A program made the translations under genes and the position numbers. From NCBI GenBank assembly GCA_913019935.1, contig CAJVZC010000005.1:1-64000 (forward strand): a stretch of DNA of 64,000 nucleotides, in the 5' to 3' direction. Origin of the DNA: an uncultured Methylococcales bacterium (lineage in GTDB: Bacteria > Pseudomonadota > Gammaproteobacteria > Methylococcales > Methylomonadaceae). The notes under the pieces were generated by a model, which saw only the letters and a program-made list of their open reading frames with translations, made no database searches and was not told the DNA's origin. This document shows positions 16,348-25,433 of this stretch, piece by piece (positions within the stretch are counted from its first letter, which is position 1; each line of letters opens with the position of its first letter).

Positions 16348-17340
16348 ATGATTGAAACAATATATATAGAAGAGGCTGTCAGAGAACATCCTCGAGTACA
16401 GGATATTCTGAGTCGTTTTCCAAAGGCTAGGGTTGTTAATTGTGGGCGTTATGGAGAGGTGTTTAATCCTAAAGCACAGAATTTTCGTTTGCAAAAGGTT
16501 AAGCCAGCATTGATTTTGGCAGAAAAATATAAAAATTTTGTTTTGGAAGCGCCGTCTGGCTATGGCATTGGTGCACAGAGAAATTATTATTTTTCACATA
16601 TGCTGAATTGTTTATATGACTGTCGGTATTGTTTCTTACAGGGTATGTTTCAGTCCGCTAACTATATTTTGTTTGTTAATTTTGAAGATTTTCAAGCAGA
16701 AATAAAGCAGTGTAGTCAGGCGTATCCGGAGCAACCGGTTCATTTTTTTTCAGGGTATGACTGTGATAGTTTAGCTATGGAACCGGTTACGGGGTTTGCG
16801 GATGAATTTTTACCTTTTTTTGATACGATACCTAATGCTTGGGTAGAGTTACGAACCAAAAGTACTCAGGTTAGGCGACTACTGAGTCAATCCCCCATTG
16901 AGCGTTGTGTGGTCGCGTTTAGTTTTACCCCGAAAGAAGTTGCTGAATTACTTGAAGCAAAAACACCGTCGGTAGAGCGGCGTATTGATGCTATGTGTAA
17001 GTTACAAGCTAGCGGCTGGTTGATAGGTTTGCGCTTTGATCCGATTATTTACCATGTTGATTATCAACAGCAGTATCAAAAATTGTTTGAACAAATATTT
17101 AAACGGATTGATGTCGCGCAATTGCATTCAGTCAGTATGGGTGCGTTTCGATTGCCGGATAACTTTTTTAAAAAGATTCAGCGTTTATACCCAGAAGAAA
17201 AATTGTTTGCAGGCCCCTTCGAAAGTCAGCGTAAAATGGTTTCCTACCAAGTAGATATCGAGCAAGAAATGATGGCATTTTGTAGTGAGTTATTAGCGCG
17301 TTATGTATCGCAAGATAAGTTCTTCCCATGTCTGATTTAA
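16348..17340 (+). CDS. Spore photoproduct lyase (SPL) family radical SAM protein
   Basis: 330 residues. The radical SAM cluster motif is CX3CX2C at Cys88, Cys92 and Cys95 in LNCLYDCRYCFLQG, the spacing used by spore photoproduct lyase. A family-typical QRNYYFSHMLNC precedes it. FSGYDCDSLAMEP, AWVELRTKST, GLRFDPIIYHVDY and the terminal KFFPC (Cys328) also fit this family. In endospore formers SPL repairs a thymine dimer; this organism is a gammaproteobacterium without spores, so the substrate is unknown and could be nucleic acid damage or something else. First gene of a tight run: the SDR gene overlaps its 3' end by 13 bases. Confidence 0.85.
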   Translation: MIETIYIEEAVREHPRVQDILSRFPKARVVNCGRYGEVFNPKAQNFRLQKVKPALILAEKYKNFVLEAPSGYGIGAQRNYYFSHMLNCLYDCRYCFLQGMFQSANYILFVNFEDFQAEIKQCSQAYPEQPVHFFSGYDCDSLAMEPVTGFADEFLPFFDTIPNAWVELRTKSTQVRRLLSQSPIERCVVAFSFTPKEVAELLEAKTPSVERRIDAMCKLQASGWLIGLRFDPIIYHVDYQQQYQKLFEQIFKRIDVAQLHSVSMGAFRLPDNFFKKIQRLYPEEKLFAGPFESQRKMVSYQVDIEQEMMAFCSELLARYVSQDKFFPCLI

Positions 17341-18038
17341 TGCGGACAGTTTTAGTCACCGGCGCCAGTTCTGGAATCGGTCGTGCAGTGGCAAAAGAAT
17401 TGTTACGGCAAGGTTATTTTGTTTTTGGAACGTCGAGAGATTGCAATCAATTTGAGACGAGCCATAGTCATTTTTCACCGGTTGAAATGGATTTTTCAAA
17501 GCTATCACTTTTAGCCGAACAAGTTAAGCAATTGCAAACCAAGCAGCCAAGTATTTCTGTTATTGTTTTTTGTGCAGGTTATGGGCGCTTTGGCGCGCTT
17601 GAGCAATTTTCCTATCAACAAATCAATTCATTAATGACAGTTAATTTTACTGCCCAAGCCGTATTGGCACGTGCTTTTGTTCCGAGTTTTAAAAAGAAAG
17701 GGCGGGCTGATTTAATTTTTATGGGTTCTGAAAGTGCCTTGCAAGGACGGCGTCAGGGTGCGGTGTATTGTGCCAGTAAGTTTGCGGTCCGTGGGTTTTC
17801 TCAGGCGTTGAGAGAGGAGTGCGCTAAGAGCCAGGTTAAGGTGACATTGATCAATCCAGGGATGGTGAAGTCTGAGTTTTTTGATCAATTGGATTTTGAG
17901 CCCGGTGATGATGACAATAATTATATTTTGCCAGAAGATTTGGCGGCAGCGGTCAGCTACATTTTAATGACGCGACCAGGCATATTGGTAGATGAGTTAG
18001 TGATAAACCCAGTCAATAAGATGATTAAATTTAAGTGA
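17328..18038 (+). CDS. Short-chain dehydrogenase/reductase family protein
   Basis: 236 residues, classical SDR. The cofactor motif TGASSGIG is at about residues 11-18, the structural region CAGYGRFG is at ~84-91, and the catalytic YCASK (YxxxK) is at ~148 with an upstream Ser in MGSESALQG. The substrate is not predictable. ATG 17328 lies inside the radical SAM gene; the in-frame ATG at 17340 forms a TAATG overlap with that gene's stop and is an equally good start (232 residues). Coupling with the radical SAM gene is clear either way. The MBL-like gene follows after 6 bases. Confidence 0.85.
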   Translation: MSDLMRTVLVTGASSGIGRAVAKELLRQGYFVFGTSRDCNQFETSHSHFSPVEMDFSKLSLLAEQVKQLQTKQPSISVIVFCAGYGRFGALEQFSYQQINSLMTVNFTAQAVLARAFVPSFKKKGRADLIFMGSESALQGRRQGAVYCASKFAVRGFSQALREECAKSQVKVTLINPGMVKSEFFDQLDFEPGDDDNNYILPEDLAAAVSYILMTRPGILVDELVINPVNKMIKFK

Positions 18039-18044
18039 GTAATT

Positions 18045-18644
18045 ATGAAAAAATTACATAATGAATCGTTGTACTGTTGGTCAGTTTTTGATGAGCAGCG
18101 TAATTTAGATTTTCACAGCTTTTTATGGCTTCGTGAAGAAGGTAATGTAGTGATTGATCCGCTACCACTGTCAGTTCATGACCAGGAACATTTAGATGCT
18201 TTGGGGGGTGTGAGTATCGTGGTGGTTACGAATAGTGATCATTGCCGTGATGCTGAAAATATTGCACAACGCTATCATGCTCAACTTTGTGGTCCATTAG
18301 CAGAACAAGAAACATTTCCGATAAATTGTGATCGTTGGCTTACAGATAATGACGTGGTGGTACCTGAATTGAGTGTTTTCGCGCTTGAGGGGTCTAAAAC
18401 ACCCGGTGAACTAGCGTTATTGTTGGCGGAAAAAACATTGATCACCGGTGATTTGATTCGTTGTCATCAGGCGGGCCGCCTTTGCTTGTTGCCAGTGGCT
18501 AAATTAGCCGATAAACATAAGGCGCAAGATTCGGTAAGGCGATTAATGGATCGCTGTAATGTGGAGGTTATTTTAACCGGTGACGGATGGCCTATTTTTC
18601 AATTGGGTTCGGAAGCATTACGACATTTGGTTGCTTCGTTTTAA
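18045..18644 (+). CDS. Degenerate metallo-beta-lactamase-fold protein
   Basis: 199 residues. The layout resembles the metallo-hydrolase fold: an early FLWLREEGNVVIDPLP strand pair, then IVVVTNSDHCRDAENIAQRY where the metal motif HxHxDH should be (here TNSDH, so only the last Asp-His remains), a later LLAEKTLITGDLIRCH and the final EVILTGDGWPIF. Loss of the first two histidines suggests altered metal binding or a non-hydrolytic role. Family assignment is moderate and the substrate unknown. It is the third gene of the radical SAM/SDR set; dsbB follows after 41 bases with its own good ribosome site. Confidence 0.6.
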   Translation: MKKLHNESLYCWSVFDEQRNLDFHSFLWLREEGNVVIDPLPLSVHDQEHLDALGGVSIVVVTNSDHCRDAENIAQRYHAQLCGPLAEQETFPINCDRWLTDNDVVVPELSVFALEGSKTPGELALLLAEKTLITGDLIRCHQAGRLCLLPVAKLADKHKAQDSVRRLMDRCNVEVILTGDGWPIFQLGSEALRHLVASF

Positions 18645-18685
18645 GTGATGAGGGGTAATCAAACAGTCTTAAAAAAGGGAATGGC

Positions 18686-19183
18686 ATGACGGGAGTCCGA
18701 GTTATATTTTTATTAGGGTTTATGGGGTGCTTTGCCCTATTGCTGGTAGCAGCTTATTTTCAGTTTATAGAAGAACTTGAGCCCTGTCCTTTATGTATTT
18801 CTCAGCGAATTATTATTTTAGCGATAGGGGTTATTTTTTTGGTGGCGGCAGTTCATAATCCTAGGCAATTAGGGCGGAGAATTTATTCTGGAGTTATTGT
18901 CGGTGTTGCACTGATTGGGGCGAGTGTTTCAGCACGGCATGTGTGGTTGCAGAATTTACCCGCTGATGAAGTGCCTGAGTGTAGCCCCGGGTTAGCCTAT
19001 GTTTTTGAAAATTTTCCATTAGCAGAAACATTAAAGTTGATGTTGAGTGGAACCGGAGAGTGTGCCGATATTGCATGGGTCTTTTTAGGACTTACTATTC
19101 CAGGCTGGACTTTTGTTGCATTTTTGGTGTTGGGTTTAGTGGGGCTTTTTACGTTGTTAACAAGAAGTGGAGGTGAGTTGTGA
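18686..19183 (+). CDS. dsbB: Disulfide bond formation protein DsbB
   Basis: 165 residues with four membrane segments. It reoxidises periplasmic DsbA and passes electrons to quinone. The first redox pair Cys34-Cys37 is in PCPLCISQR and the second pair is Cys99 (PECSPG) and Cys126 (GECADIAW), as in E. coli. The ATG at 18686 is preceded by AAGGGA. The next gene starts at GTG 19180, overlapping the stop by 4 bases. I see no dsbA in the window. Confidence 0.95.
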   Translation: MTGVRVIFLLGFMGCFALLLVAAYFQFIEELEPCPLCISQRIIILAIGVIFLVAAVHNPRQLGRRIYSGVIVGVALIGASVSARHVWLQNLPADEVPECSPGLAYVFENFPLAETLKLMLSGTGECADIAWVFLGLTIPGWTFVAFLVLGLVGLFTLLTRSGGEL

Positions 19184-19989
19184 GGCAAGTTAACTACGCT
19201 TTTATTTTAGGACTGTTTTTGAGTTTCTTTTTAGTGATGCCGGTAGCTCATGGGGTTACGTTGACAGAGGTGATTGCAGGTGATCATCGTCAGGAGAAAA
19301 ATAAATCACGAGATCAGTACCGTCATCCGTTACAAACATTAACCTTTTTTGATGTTAGGAAAAACATGACGGTGGTCGAGATTTGGCCCGGTTCCGGATG
19401 GTATAGTGAAATTTTGGCGCCTTTTCTTAAAGATCAGGGAACCTTATATTTGGCCCATTTTTCACCGGATTCAAAAGTGCCGTATTTTAAAAAAAGTGTA
19501 GCCACATTTAAAACGAAAATAGCTGCTGATCCATGGCTCTATGGTGCTTCACAAGTGACTGTTCTTGAGCCGCCAGAAGTCTTACAGATTGCACCTACAG
19601 GTACAGTTGATCGTGTGTTAACTTTTAGGAATATTCATAACTGGATGAAGTCAGGGCATCTAGCTACGGTGTTAGCTGCAATTTTTGAGGTGTTAAAACC
19701 GGGAGGTATCTTAGGTGTTGTTGAACATCGTCAGACTGCAGGGCAAGCATTAGACCTACAGGCTAAAACGGGTTATGTCTCAGAGCGTTATCTAAGAATG
19801 ACCGCTGAAGCGGCAGGGTTCAAGTTTCTGAACAGTTCAACGATCAATGCTAACCTTAAAGATAGCCATGATCACCCTGCAGGCGTTTGGACTTTGCCGC
19901 CACGGTTAAAGTTGCAAGAAAGAGATCAGGAAAAATATTTGTCAATCGGTGAAAGTGATCGAATGACGATTTCTTTCATAAAACCCTGA
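19180..19989 (+). CDS. Exported class I SAM-dependent methyltransferase-like protein (COG4798 type)
   Basis: 269 residues with a signal peptide (MRQVNYAFILGLFLSFFLVM, likely cleavage after AHG at ~25). The rest is a class I methyltransferase fold: MTVVEIWPGSGWYSEILAPFL (SAM site, with WPGSGW in place of the usual DxGxGxG), TVDRVLTFRNIHNWM, VLKPGGILGVVEHR and a C-terminal KDSHDHPAGVWTLPP. Such exported homologues are widespread, but SAM is not known to be available in the periplasm, so catalysis is uncertain. GTG 19180 has an excellent GGAGGTGA upstream and overlaps the dsbB stop (GTGA), implying coupling. Confidence 0.82.
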   Translation: MRQVNYAFILGLFLSFFLVMPVAHGVTLTEVIAGDHRQEKNKSRDQYRHPLQTLTFFDVRKNMTVVEIWPGSGWYSEILAPFLKDQGTLYLAHFSPDSKVPYFKKSVATFKTKIAADPWLYGASQVTVLEPPEVLQIAPTGTVDRVLTFRNIHNWMKSGHLATVLAAIFEVLKPGGILGVVEHRQTAGQALDLQAKTGYVSERYLRMTAEAAGFKFLNSSTINANLKDSHDHPAGVWTLPPRLKLQERDQEKYLSIGESDRMTISFIKP

Positions 19990-20572
19990 CGCGTTGGTGT
20001 AGAGGGCTTTCTTGGGGGAAGTGTGAGCGAAGGAATTGCATTTGGTCGGCTAAGATATTGCGTCCTTGTAAAAATATATATTCGGCATAAGTGGGCGTAA
20101 ATGGAATGGCGAGTAATTCTAAGCCTGATTTTTCTAGACTGTGATCAGCTTTAGCATTATTGCAACGTTTACAAGCGGTGACTACATTGTTCCAGTGGTC
20201 TTTGCCGTTTAGACATAATGGGGTGATATGGTCTCTTGATAATTCACTTCGAGGATGGCGAATACCGCAATATAAACAGATGTGGTTGTCGCGCTTAAAT
20301 AACGTGGCATTATTAAGTGTGGGAATAAACTTTTTTGAATGGTTTTTACTCTTGTGGTGTAGGCTCTGTGTTGCCAGGATAGAATTAATCTGAATGCTGC
20401 TTTGGAGGCCGGTTTGGCTGTTTATTCCTCCATGTATAGTGTAAAGCGGAGAGCCTAAGGTATAGACCACGTGATTTAAGGTATACAGTTTTGCAGCAGT
20501 TTCAATGCCAATCCATTCCAGTGGTAGGCCTGCAATATCAGTGCGTAGAACTTGTTGTCGAAATAAGGACAT
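19976..20572 (-). CDS. HNH endonuclease family protein
   Basis: 198 residues from ATG 20572 (MSLFRQQVLRTDIAGLPLEWI). The frame extends to a TTG at 20623, but the family begins near 20572 and GGTGG lies just upstream of it. A C-terminal HNH nuclease domain has zinc cysteines in HICLYCG and ACKRCNN around the core SRDHITPLCLNGKDHWNNVV. The tail PFTPTYAEYIFLQGRNIL is shared by a widely conserved chromosomal bacterial group whose role is not established. The N-terminal half (LYTLNHVVYTLGSPLYTIHGG) is also part of that family. Its 3' end overlaps the exported methyltransferase gene by 14 bases tail to tail; it is divergent from priA. Confidence 0.85.
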   Translation of the reverse strand: MSLFRQQVLRTDIAGLPLEWIGIETAAKLYTLNHVVYTLGSPLYTIHGGINSQTGLQSSIQINSILATQSLHHKSKNHSKKFIPTLNNATLFKRDNHICLYCGIRHPRSELSRDHITPLCLNGKDHWNNVVTACKRCNNAKADHSLEKSGLELLAIPFTPTYAEYIFLQGRNILADQMQFLRSHFPQESPLHQRVRVL

Positions 20573-20659
20573 ATCTACCACCGGAAGAATAGCAATCAGA
20601 GTTATTATTTTTTTGTGTAACAAAACAGTTCAGCATATTTATTTTTTTAAATAAATTAC

Positions 20660-22891
20660 ATGATTAAGTCAAGTAAAAATAGCAGTAATATTCTTCGGGT
20701 TGCCGTTATGGTGCCGTTATATCGACTTTTTGATTATAAAGTGGCGGAAGGTTGTGATCGTGATTCGTTAAGACCGGGAGTTAGGCTGCGTGTTCCTTTT
20801 GGTGGCGGGAGTCAGGTGGGTGTGTTGCTGGAAGTTTGTTCGGAAAGCGAATGGGCATTAGAAAAGTTAAAAGTGGTCGAGGAGGTTCTTGATACAGAGC
20901 CGGTATTATCAGTCGATGATTTAGACGTTCTAGGGTGGGTGAGTCGTTATTATCATTATCCGATAGGAGAGGTTGTGAGTTATGCCTTGCCGGTACTGCT
21001 GCGGCAAGGTAAGCAAGTACGGTTTAAGAAAGACCTGTTGTATCGGCTGACTAAATTAGGGGAGGCTGTTTCGAGTTCGGTCTTGGCGAAATCGCCTCGC
21101 CAAAAAGCATTGTTTAATCTGATAAAGCAAGAAGAGGGGCTGATTACCGAGGCAGCACTGCGGTCATGGCACAAGGGGGGTAAGAAGTTTATAGCGGAGT
21201 TAATGGTTAAAGGATACGTGGAATTGTATGACTTACCGGTAACCTTGCCTAAGCCATCAGCGGCCGGTTTCAATGAGGCTCAAGTGCCTTTAACGGTTGA
21301 GCAACGGCAGGCGGTGGATCGTGTTAACGACAGTCTTAATGCGTATAAGGCCTTTTTGTTGGAGGGTATCACCGGTAGTGGTAAAACAGAAGTTTATATG
21401 CGTGTGATTGATTCTGTTATCAGTCAGGGTCGACAGGTGCTGGTGTTATTGCCCGAGATTAGTTTAACACCGCAAATTGAGAATCGTTTCCGGCAACGAT
21501 TTGGCATCCGTATTGCGGTTTCACATTCAAGTTTAACAGATACTCAGCGCTGTCAGTCGTGGCTTAGTGTGCAGCAAGGTCATGCGAGTGTTTTGTTGGG
21601 TACTCGTTCGGCATTATTTCATTCAATGCCGCGATTAGGTTTAATTATTGTTGATGAGGAGCATGATAGTTCTTTTAAGCAACAAGAGCGGTTACGGTTT
21701 TCTGCTCGGGATATGGCCTTATTAAAAGCAAAGAAAGGTAATGTCCCGATCATTCTCGGTTCAGCAACACCGTCTTTGGAGAGTTTAAGTAATGTGGAGA
21801 ATGGCCGATTTCAAAAGCTTAGCTTAACCCAGCGTATTGGAACTGCTGTCTTACCAAAAGTAAAATTACTGGATATTCGTAACCAGCGGTTAGACGATGG
21901 GTTATCTGGGCAGTTAATGGATGCAATAAGAAAAACAGTTGCGCGGGATGAGCAAGTCATTTTGTTTTTAAACCGGCGCGGATTTTCACCTGCTTTAATG
22001 TGTCATGCTTGTGGCTGGATTGCTCGGTGCAAGCATTGTGATGTCAATTTGGTCGTGCATGAGAAGGCGGGGTTATTACGTTGTCATCATTGTGATTATC
22101 AGCACAGAAAAATTAAACAGTGCGGGCGCTGTGGGTGTGTTGAGTTAGTATCGTTGGGGGTTGGGACAGAGCGTGTGGAGAGATTGCTGGTTGCCGTATT
22201 TGGCCGCGATCAGGTTATTCGTATCGATAGGGACAGTATTCGCCATCGAGGTGATTTGGATTTAGCATTGCAGGCCATTCATTCTGGTAAAGCAAAGGTC
22301 ATTTTGGGAACGCAAATGCTCTCAAAAGGTCATCATTTTGAGAATGTGACCTTGGTCGGTATTATTGATATTGATAGTGGTCTGTTTAGTGTTGATTATC
22401 ATGCGCCCGAAAAGTTGGCGCAATTAATCGTTCAGGTTTCAGGTCGAGCAGGGCGATCTCATAAAAAGGGTTTGGTGCTCTTGCAAACCCGGCAACCGGA
22501 GCATTTATTGTTAAGAACGCTAATTGAAAAAGGTTTTACGGCATTTGCTGCGGCAAGTTTATTGGAAAGGAAAGTTGCGGGATTACCGCCTTTTAGTTTT
22601 CAGGCCTTGTTTCGAGTGAATGCAACTTCGGAATCGTTGGCCGTAGCCTTTTTGCAGCAAGTACAGTCTTTTCTGACACCTCATGTGGAGAGCGGAGTGC
22701 AGATTTTAGGACCAGTTCCTGCCCCTATTGTTAGACGTGCACAGCGGTTTCATTATCAATTATTGATACAGGCGGAGCAGAGAAAACAATTGCATAAGTT
22801 GTTGGACCTTTTAGTGAAGGACGTGGGGTTAATCAAAATAGCTCGAAAAGTCCGGTGGTCTATTGATGTCGATCCCGTGGACTTGTACTAA
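20660..22891 (+). CDS. priA: Primosomal protein N' (replication restart helicase PriA)
   Basis: 743 residues, usual length. A 3'-5' helicase that reloads the replisome at stalled forks. It has the N-terminal DNA-binding domain (RVAVMVPLYRLFDYKV), Walker A GITGSGKTEVYM (about 235-246), Walker B IVDEEHD, GSATPSLES, and the zinc module CHACGWIARCKHCDVNLV with further pairs CHHC and CGRCGC. The later QVSGRAGRSHKKG is motif VI. No strong Shine-Dalgarno is seen before ATG 20660. An internal ATG 16 codons later is less likely. Confidence 0.96.
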   Translation: MIKSSKNSSNILRVAVMVPLYRLFDYKVAEGCDRDSLRPGVRLRVPFGGGSQVGVLLEVCSESEWALEKLKVVEEVLDTEPVLSVDDLDVLGWVSRYYHYPIGEVVSYALPVLLRQGKQVRFKKDLLYRLTKLGEAVSSSVLAKSPRQKALFNLIKQEEGLITEAALRSWHKGGKKFIAELMVKGYVELYDLPVTLPKPSAAGFNEAQVPLTVEQRQAVDRVNDSLNAYKAFLLEGITGSGKTEVYMRVIDSVISQGRQVLVLLPEISLTPQIENRFRQRFGIRIAVSHSSLTDTQRCQSWLSVQQGHASVLLGTRSALFHSMPRLGLIIVDEEHDSSFKQQERLRFSARDMALLKAKKGNVPIILGSATPSLESLSNVENGRFQKLSLTQRIGTAVLPKVKLLDIRNQRLDDGLSGQLMDAIRKTVARDEQVILFLNRRGFSPALMCHACGWIARCKHCDVNLVVHEKAGLLRCHHCDYQHRKIKQCGRCGCVELVSLGVGTERVERLLVAVFGRDQVIRIDRDSIRHRGDLDLALQAIHSGKAKVILGTQMLSKGHHFENVTLVGIIDIDSGLFSVDYHAPEKLAQLIVQVSGRAGRSHKKGLVLLQTRQPEHLLLRTLIEKGFTAFAAASLLERKVAGLPPFSFQALFRVNATSESLAVAFLQQVQSFLTPHVESGVQILGPVPAPIVRRAQRFHYQLLIQAEQRKQLHKLLDLLVKDVGLIKIARKVRWSIDVDPVDLY

Positions 22892-22934
22892 GAGGTTAGG
22901 TTTGTTTTAAACTATTTGCAATGGATAGCGGTCT

Positions 22935-22968
22935 GTTGCTAGATAATCCCAGATAGTTGTTAGATAAT
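22935..22968 (+). repeat. 13-bp near-perfect direct repeat upstream of argS
   Basis: GTTGCTAGATAAT at 22935-22947 and GTTGTTAGATAAT at 22956-22968, differing at one base and spaced 21 bases (two helical turns). Each copy contains a GATAAT that could serve as a -10 element. Could be duplicated promoter elements or a protein-binding site. Confidence 0.5.
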
Positions 22969-23005
22969 AACGCATTATTTTTTTGAACTGATAGAAGTCG
23001 TTTAT

Positions 23006-24766
23006 ATGAAACAAAAGGTGGTGGCCTTGTTACAAAAGGCCGTAGAAGTGTTAATTGAGCAATCGGTTCTACAGTCAGAGTGGATTCCAGATATTAGTGT
23101 TGAACGAACGCGTGATGCTCAGCACGGTGATTTTGCAAGTAATTTGGCGATGATGTTGGCAAAGTCTGCCAAGAGATCGCCAAGACAATTAGCGGAAGTC
23201 ATTATTGCTGCCTTACCGGAAGATGCTAGCGTAGAAAAGGTAGAGATCGCCGGCCCAGGGTTTATTAACTTTTTTGTTAATCCCAATGCCCAGCACGCGA
23301 TAATTGCGGATGTTTTGCGGTTAGGGGCATCTTTTGGAAAAAGTAATAGTGGAGCGGGTCAGAAAATACAGGTTGAGTTTGTTTCTGCGAATCCAACAGG
23401 TCCCTTGCATGTAGGGCATGGCCGTGGCGCTGTCTATGGTTCGGTTATCAGTGAGTTATTGCGAGCGGTAGGCTATGACGTCGCTAATGAATATTATGTG
23501 AATGATGCGGGTCGTCAAATGGATATTTTGGCAACCAGTGTTTGGTTGCGTTATTTAGAGTGTTGTGGGCAAACCTTTCAGTTCCCGAGCAACGGTTATA
23601 AGGGCGCTTATGTCAAGGATATTGCGCGTCAGATTTTTGATCGGATCAATCAGAATTTTTGTTTTGAAGCGACTGAAGTTTTTGACGGCATCCCAGTTGA
23701 TGAGCCTCAAGGGGGCGATAAAGAGCAGCATATTGATGGTCTCATTAGTAAGGCGCAGGCGTTATTAGGACGCGAGCGTTATGCGCAAATATTTCAAGAA
23801 GGATTAACGGCTATTTTGGCTGATATTAGAGCAGATTTGTCTGCTTTTGGTGTTGATTATCAGCACTGGTTTTTTGAAAGTTTATTAGTTGAAGATGGCT
23901 CCATTGAGGAGGCATTAGGGCGTTTAGATAAAGCCGGGCACCTTTATAAAAAAGAGGGGGCCACGTGGTTTGCCTCTAGCGCATTGGGGGATGAAAAGGA
24001 TCGCGTTGTGGTTAGAGATAACGGCCAAACAACCTATTTTGCATCGGATATCGCTTACCATATGAATAAATTGGATCGTGGTTTTGAGCGTATTATTAAT
24101 GTTTGGGGGGCCGACCATCATGGTTATATCCCAAGGGTTAGGGCGGCAATGACAGCTTTAGGCGCTGATGCAGATAAATTAGACGTTTTATTGGTACAGT
24201 TTGCTGTTTTATACCGTGGTGATGAAAAAGTACAGATGTCAACGCGATCAGGTGACTTTGTTACGTTGCATCATTTATGTGATGAAGTGGGTCTTGATGC
24301 AGCACGTTTTTTCTATGTGATGCGAAAGTCAGATCAACATATGGATTTTGATTTGAAGTTGGCGACAAGCAAGACGAATGACAATCCTGTTTTTTATGTG
24401 CAGTATGCTTATGCTCGGATTTGTAGTGTTTTACGGCAACGAGAAGAAAAGGGCTTATCAAGAAATAGCCAGCAGGGATTAGACAACAGTGCGTTGTTGT
24501 CAACGGATCATGAGGTTTCTTTGATTGGGTTATTGGCACAATACCCCGAGGTGGTTGAACGCTCGGCCTTGAAATATGAGCCGCATCATTTGGTACATTT
24601 TTTAAGGGATTTAGCTAATTATTTTCATACTTATTACAATGCTGAGCAGTTTTTAGTTGATGATGCCAAATTGCGTGATGCGCGTATGAATCTTATAGAG
24701 GCAGTTCAACAGTGTCTTACGAATGGCTTGGCTTTATTGGGTGTTAGTAGTCCAGAGATAATGTGA
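23006..24766 (+). CDS. argS: Arginyl-tRNA synthetase ArgS
   Basis: 586 residues. Class I synthetase charging tRNA-Arg. The ArgS N-terminal domain ([18 protein letters not shown]) is followed by [19 protein letters not shown], containing HVGH (HIGH motif, about 133). [13 protein letters not shown] stands where KMSKS is in other synthetases, as usual for ArgS, and the DALR anticodon-binding domain forms the C-terminus ([15 protein letters not shown] onwards). The argS-SPOR protein order is conserved in gammaproteobacteria. Confidence 0.96.
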   Translation: MKQKVVALLQKAVEVLIEQSVLQSEWIPDISVERTRDAQHGDFASNLAMMLAKSAKRSPRQLAEVIIAALPEDASVEKVEIAGPGFINFFVNPNAQHAIIADVLRLGASFGKSNSGAGQKIQVEFVSANPTGPLHVGHGRGAVYGSVISELLRAVGYDVANEYYVNDAGRQMDILATSVWLRYLECCGQTFQFPSNGYKGAYVKDIARQIFDRINQNFCFEATEVFDGIPVDEPQGGDKEQHIDGLISKAQALLGRERYAQIFQEGLTAILADIRADLSAFGVDYQHWFFESLLVEDGSIEEALGRLDKAGHLYKKEGATWFASSALGDEKDRVVVRDNGQTTYFASDIAYHMNKLDRGFERIINVWGADHHGYIPRVRAAMTALGADADKLDVLLVQFAVLYRGDEKVQMSTRSGDFVTLHHLCDEVGLDAARFFYVMRKSDQHMDFDLKLATSKTNDNPVFYVQYAYARICSVLRQREEKGLSRNSQQGLDNSALLSTDHEVSLIGLLAQYPEVVERSALKYEPHHLVHFLRDLANYFHTYYNAEQFLVDDAKLRDARMNLIEAVQQCLTNGLALLGVSSPEIM

Positions 24767-25365
24767 TGGTGAAAGATTTTAAAAATAGAGTGCGCCCTAC
24801 GCGCAAAAAATACAATAAAAGGCTTTCTGTTGGCAGGGTTTTTTTGGTTGTCTTGTTATTGTTAGGGTTTGGTTATTTTTTAAATAGTCTACGTCAATCC
24901 AGTGAAAGCGTTTCTGGGCAGTTGAGTTCCGCAACGCCTAAGCAGGCGCAGCAGGAGATTGTGGTGTCCGCAGCGAGGCAAAGCAAGCCGATGAAGGCGG
25001 GTACACCGCTCAAGAAAAAACAAGTGCAGGCACCGCGCTATGATTTTTTTACCCTGCTTCCTGAAAAAGAAGTGGTTATTCCTGATTACGAGATAAAAAC
25101 ACGAAATCGTGAGGAAAAAGCAGGTAAGAGCAGGGCTGTTCGTTACATGATGCAGGCAGGTTCATTTAGAAATAATAAAGATGCAGACCGGCTTAAAGCA
25201 AAGTTGGCACTCATAGGTATTGAGTCAAAAATAGAATTAGCGCGGATCGGTGACGTCAATTGGTACCGAGTAAAACTGGGGCCATTTTTAAATATGTCTG
25301 CGACAGAAGTTGTTCGTCAGCGATTACGGAAAAATTTTATTGATGTCGTGGTAACGGAGAAGTAA
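24766..25365 (+). CDS. SPOR-domain protein, FtsN-like
   Basis: 199 residues from ATG 24766, which overlaps the argS stop by one base (TGATG); GTG 24763 and GTG 24769 are alternatives. A basic cytoplasmic tail (KNRVRPTRKKYNKR) is followed by one membrane segment (about 25-41), a low-complexity linker, and a C-terminal SPOR domain from ~125 (RYMMQAGSFRNNKDADRLKA to VVRQRLRKNFIDVVV) that binds denuded septal glycan. The architecture and position after argS fit an FtsN homologue, although it is shorter than E. coli FtsN (319 residues). Not named because SPOR proteins are easily confused. Confidence 0.85.
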   Translation: MVKDFKNRVRPTRKKYNKRLSVGRVFLVVLLLLGFGYFLNSLRQSSESVSGQLSSATPKQAQQEIVVSAARQSKPMKAGTPLKKKQVQAPRYDFFTLLPEKEVVIPDYEIKTRNREEKAGKSRAVRYMMQAGSFRNNKDADRLKAKLALIGIESKIELARIGDVNWYRVKLGPFLNMSATEVVRQRLRKNFIDVVVTEK

Positions 25366-25433
25366 TCTTCTGCAAGCGACTAGTGGATGAAATGAGGTCG
25401 GTGTAGCGTCGAGTGACTGAATTTGAGAGCGGG

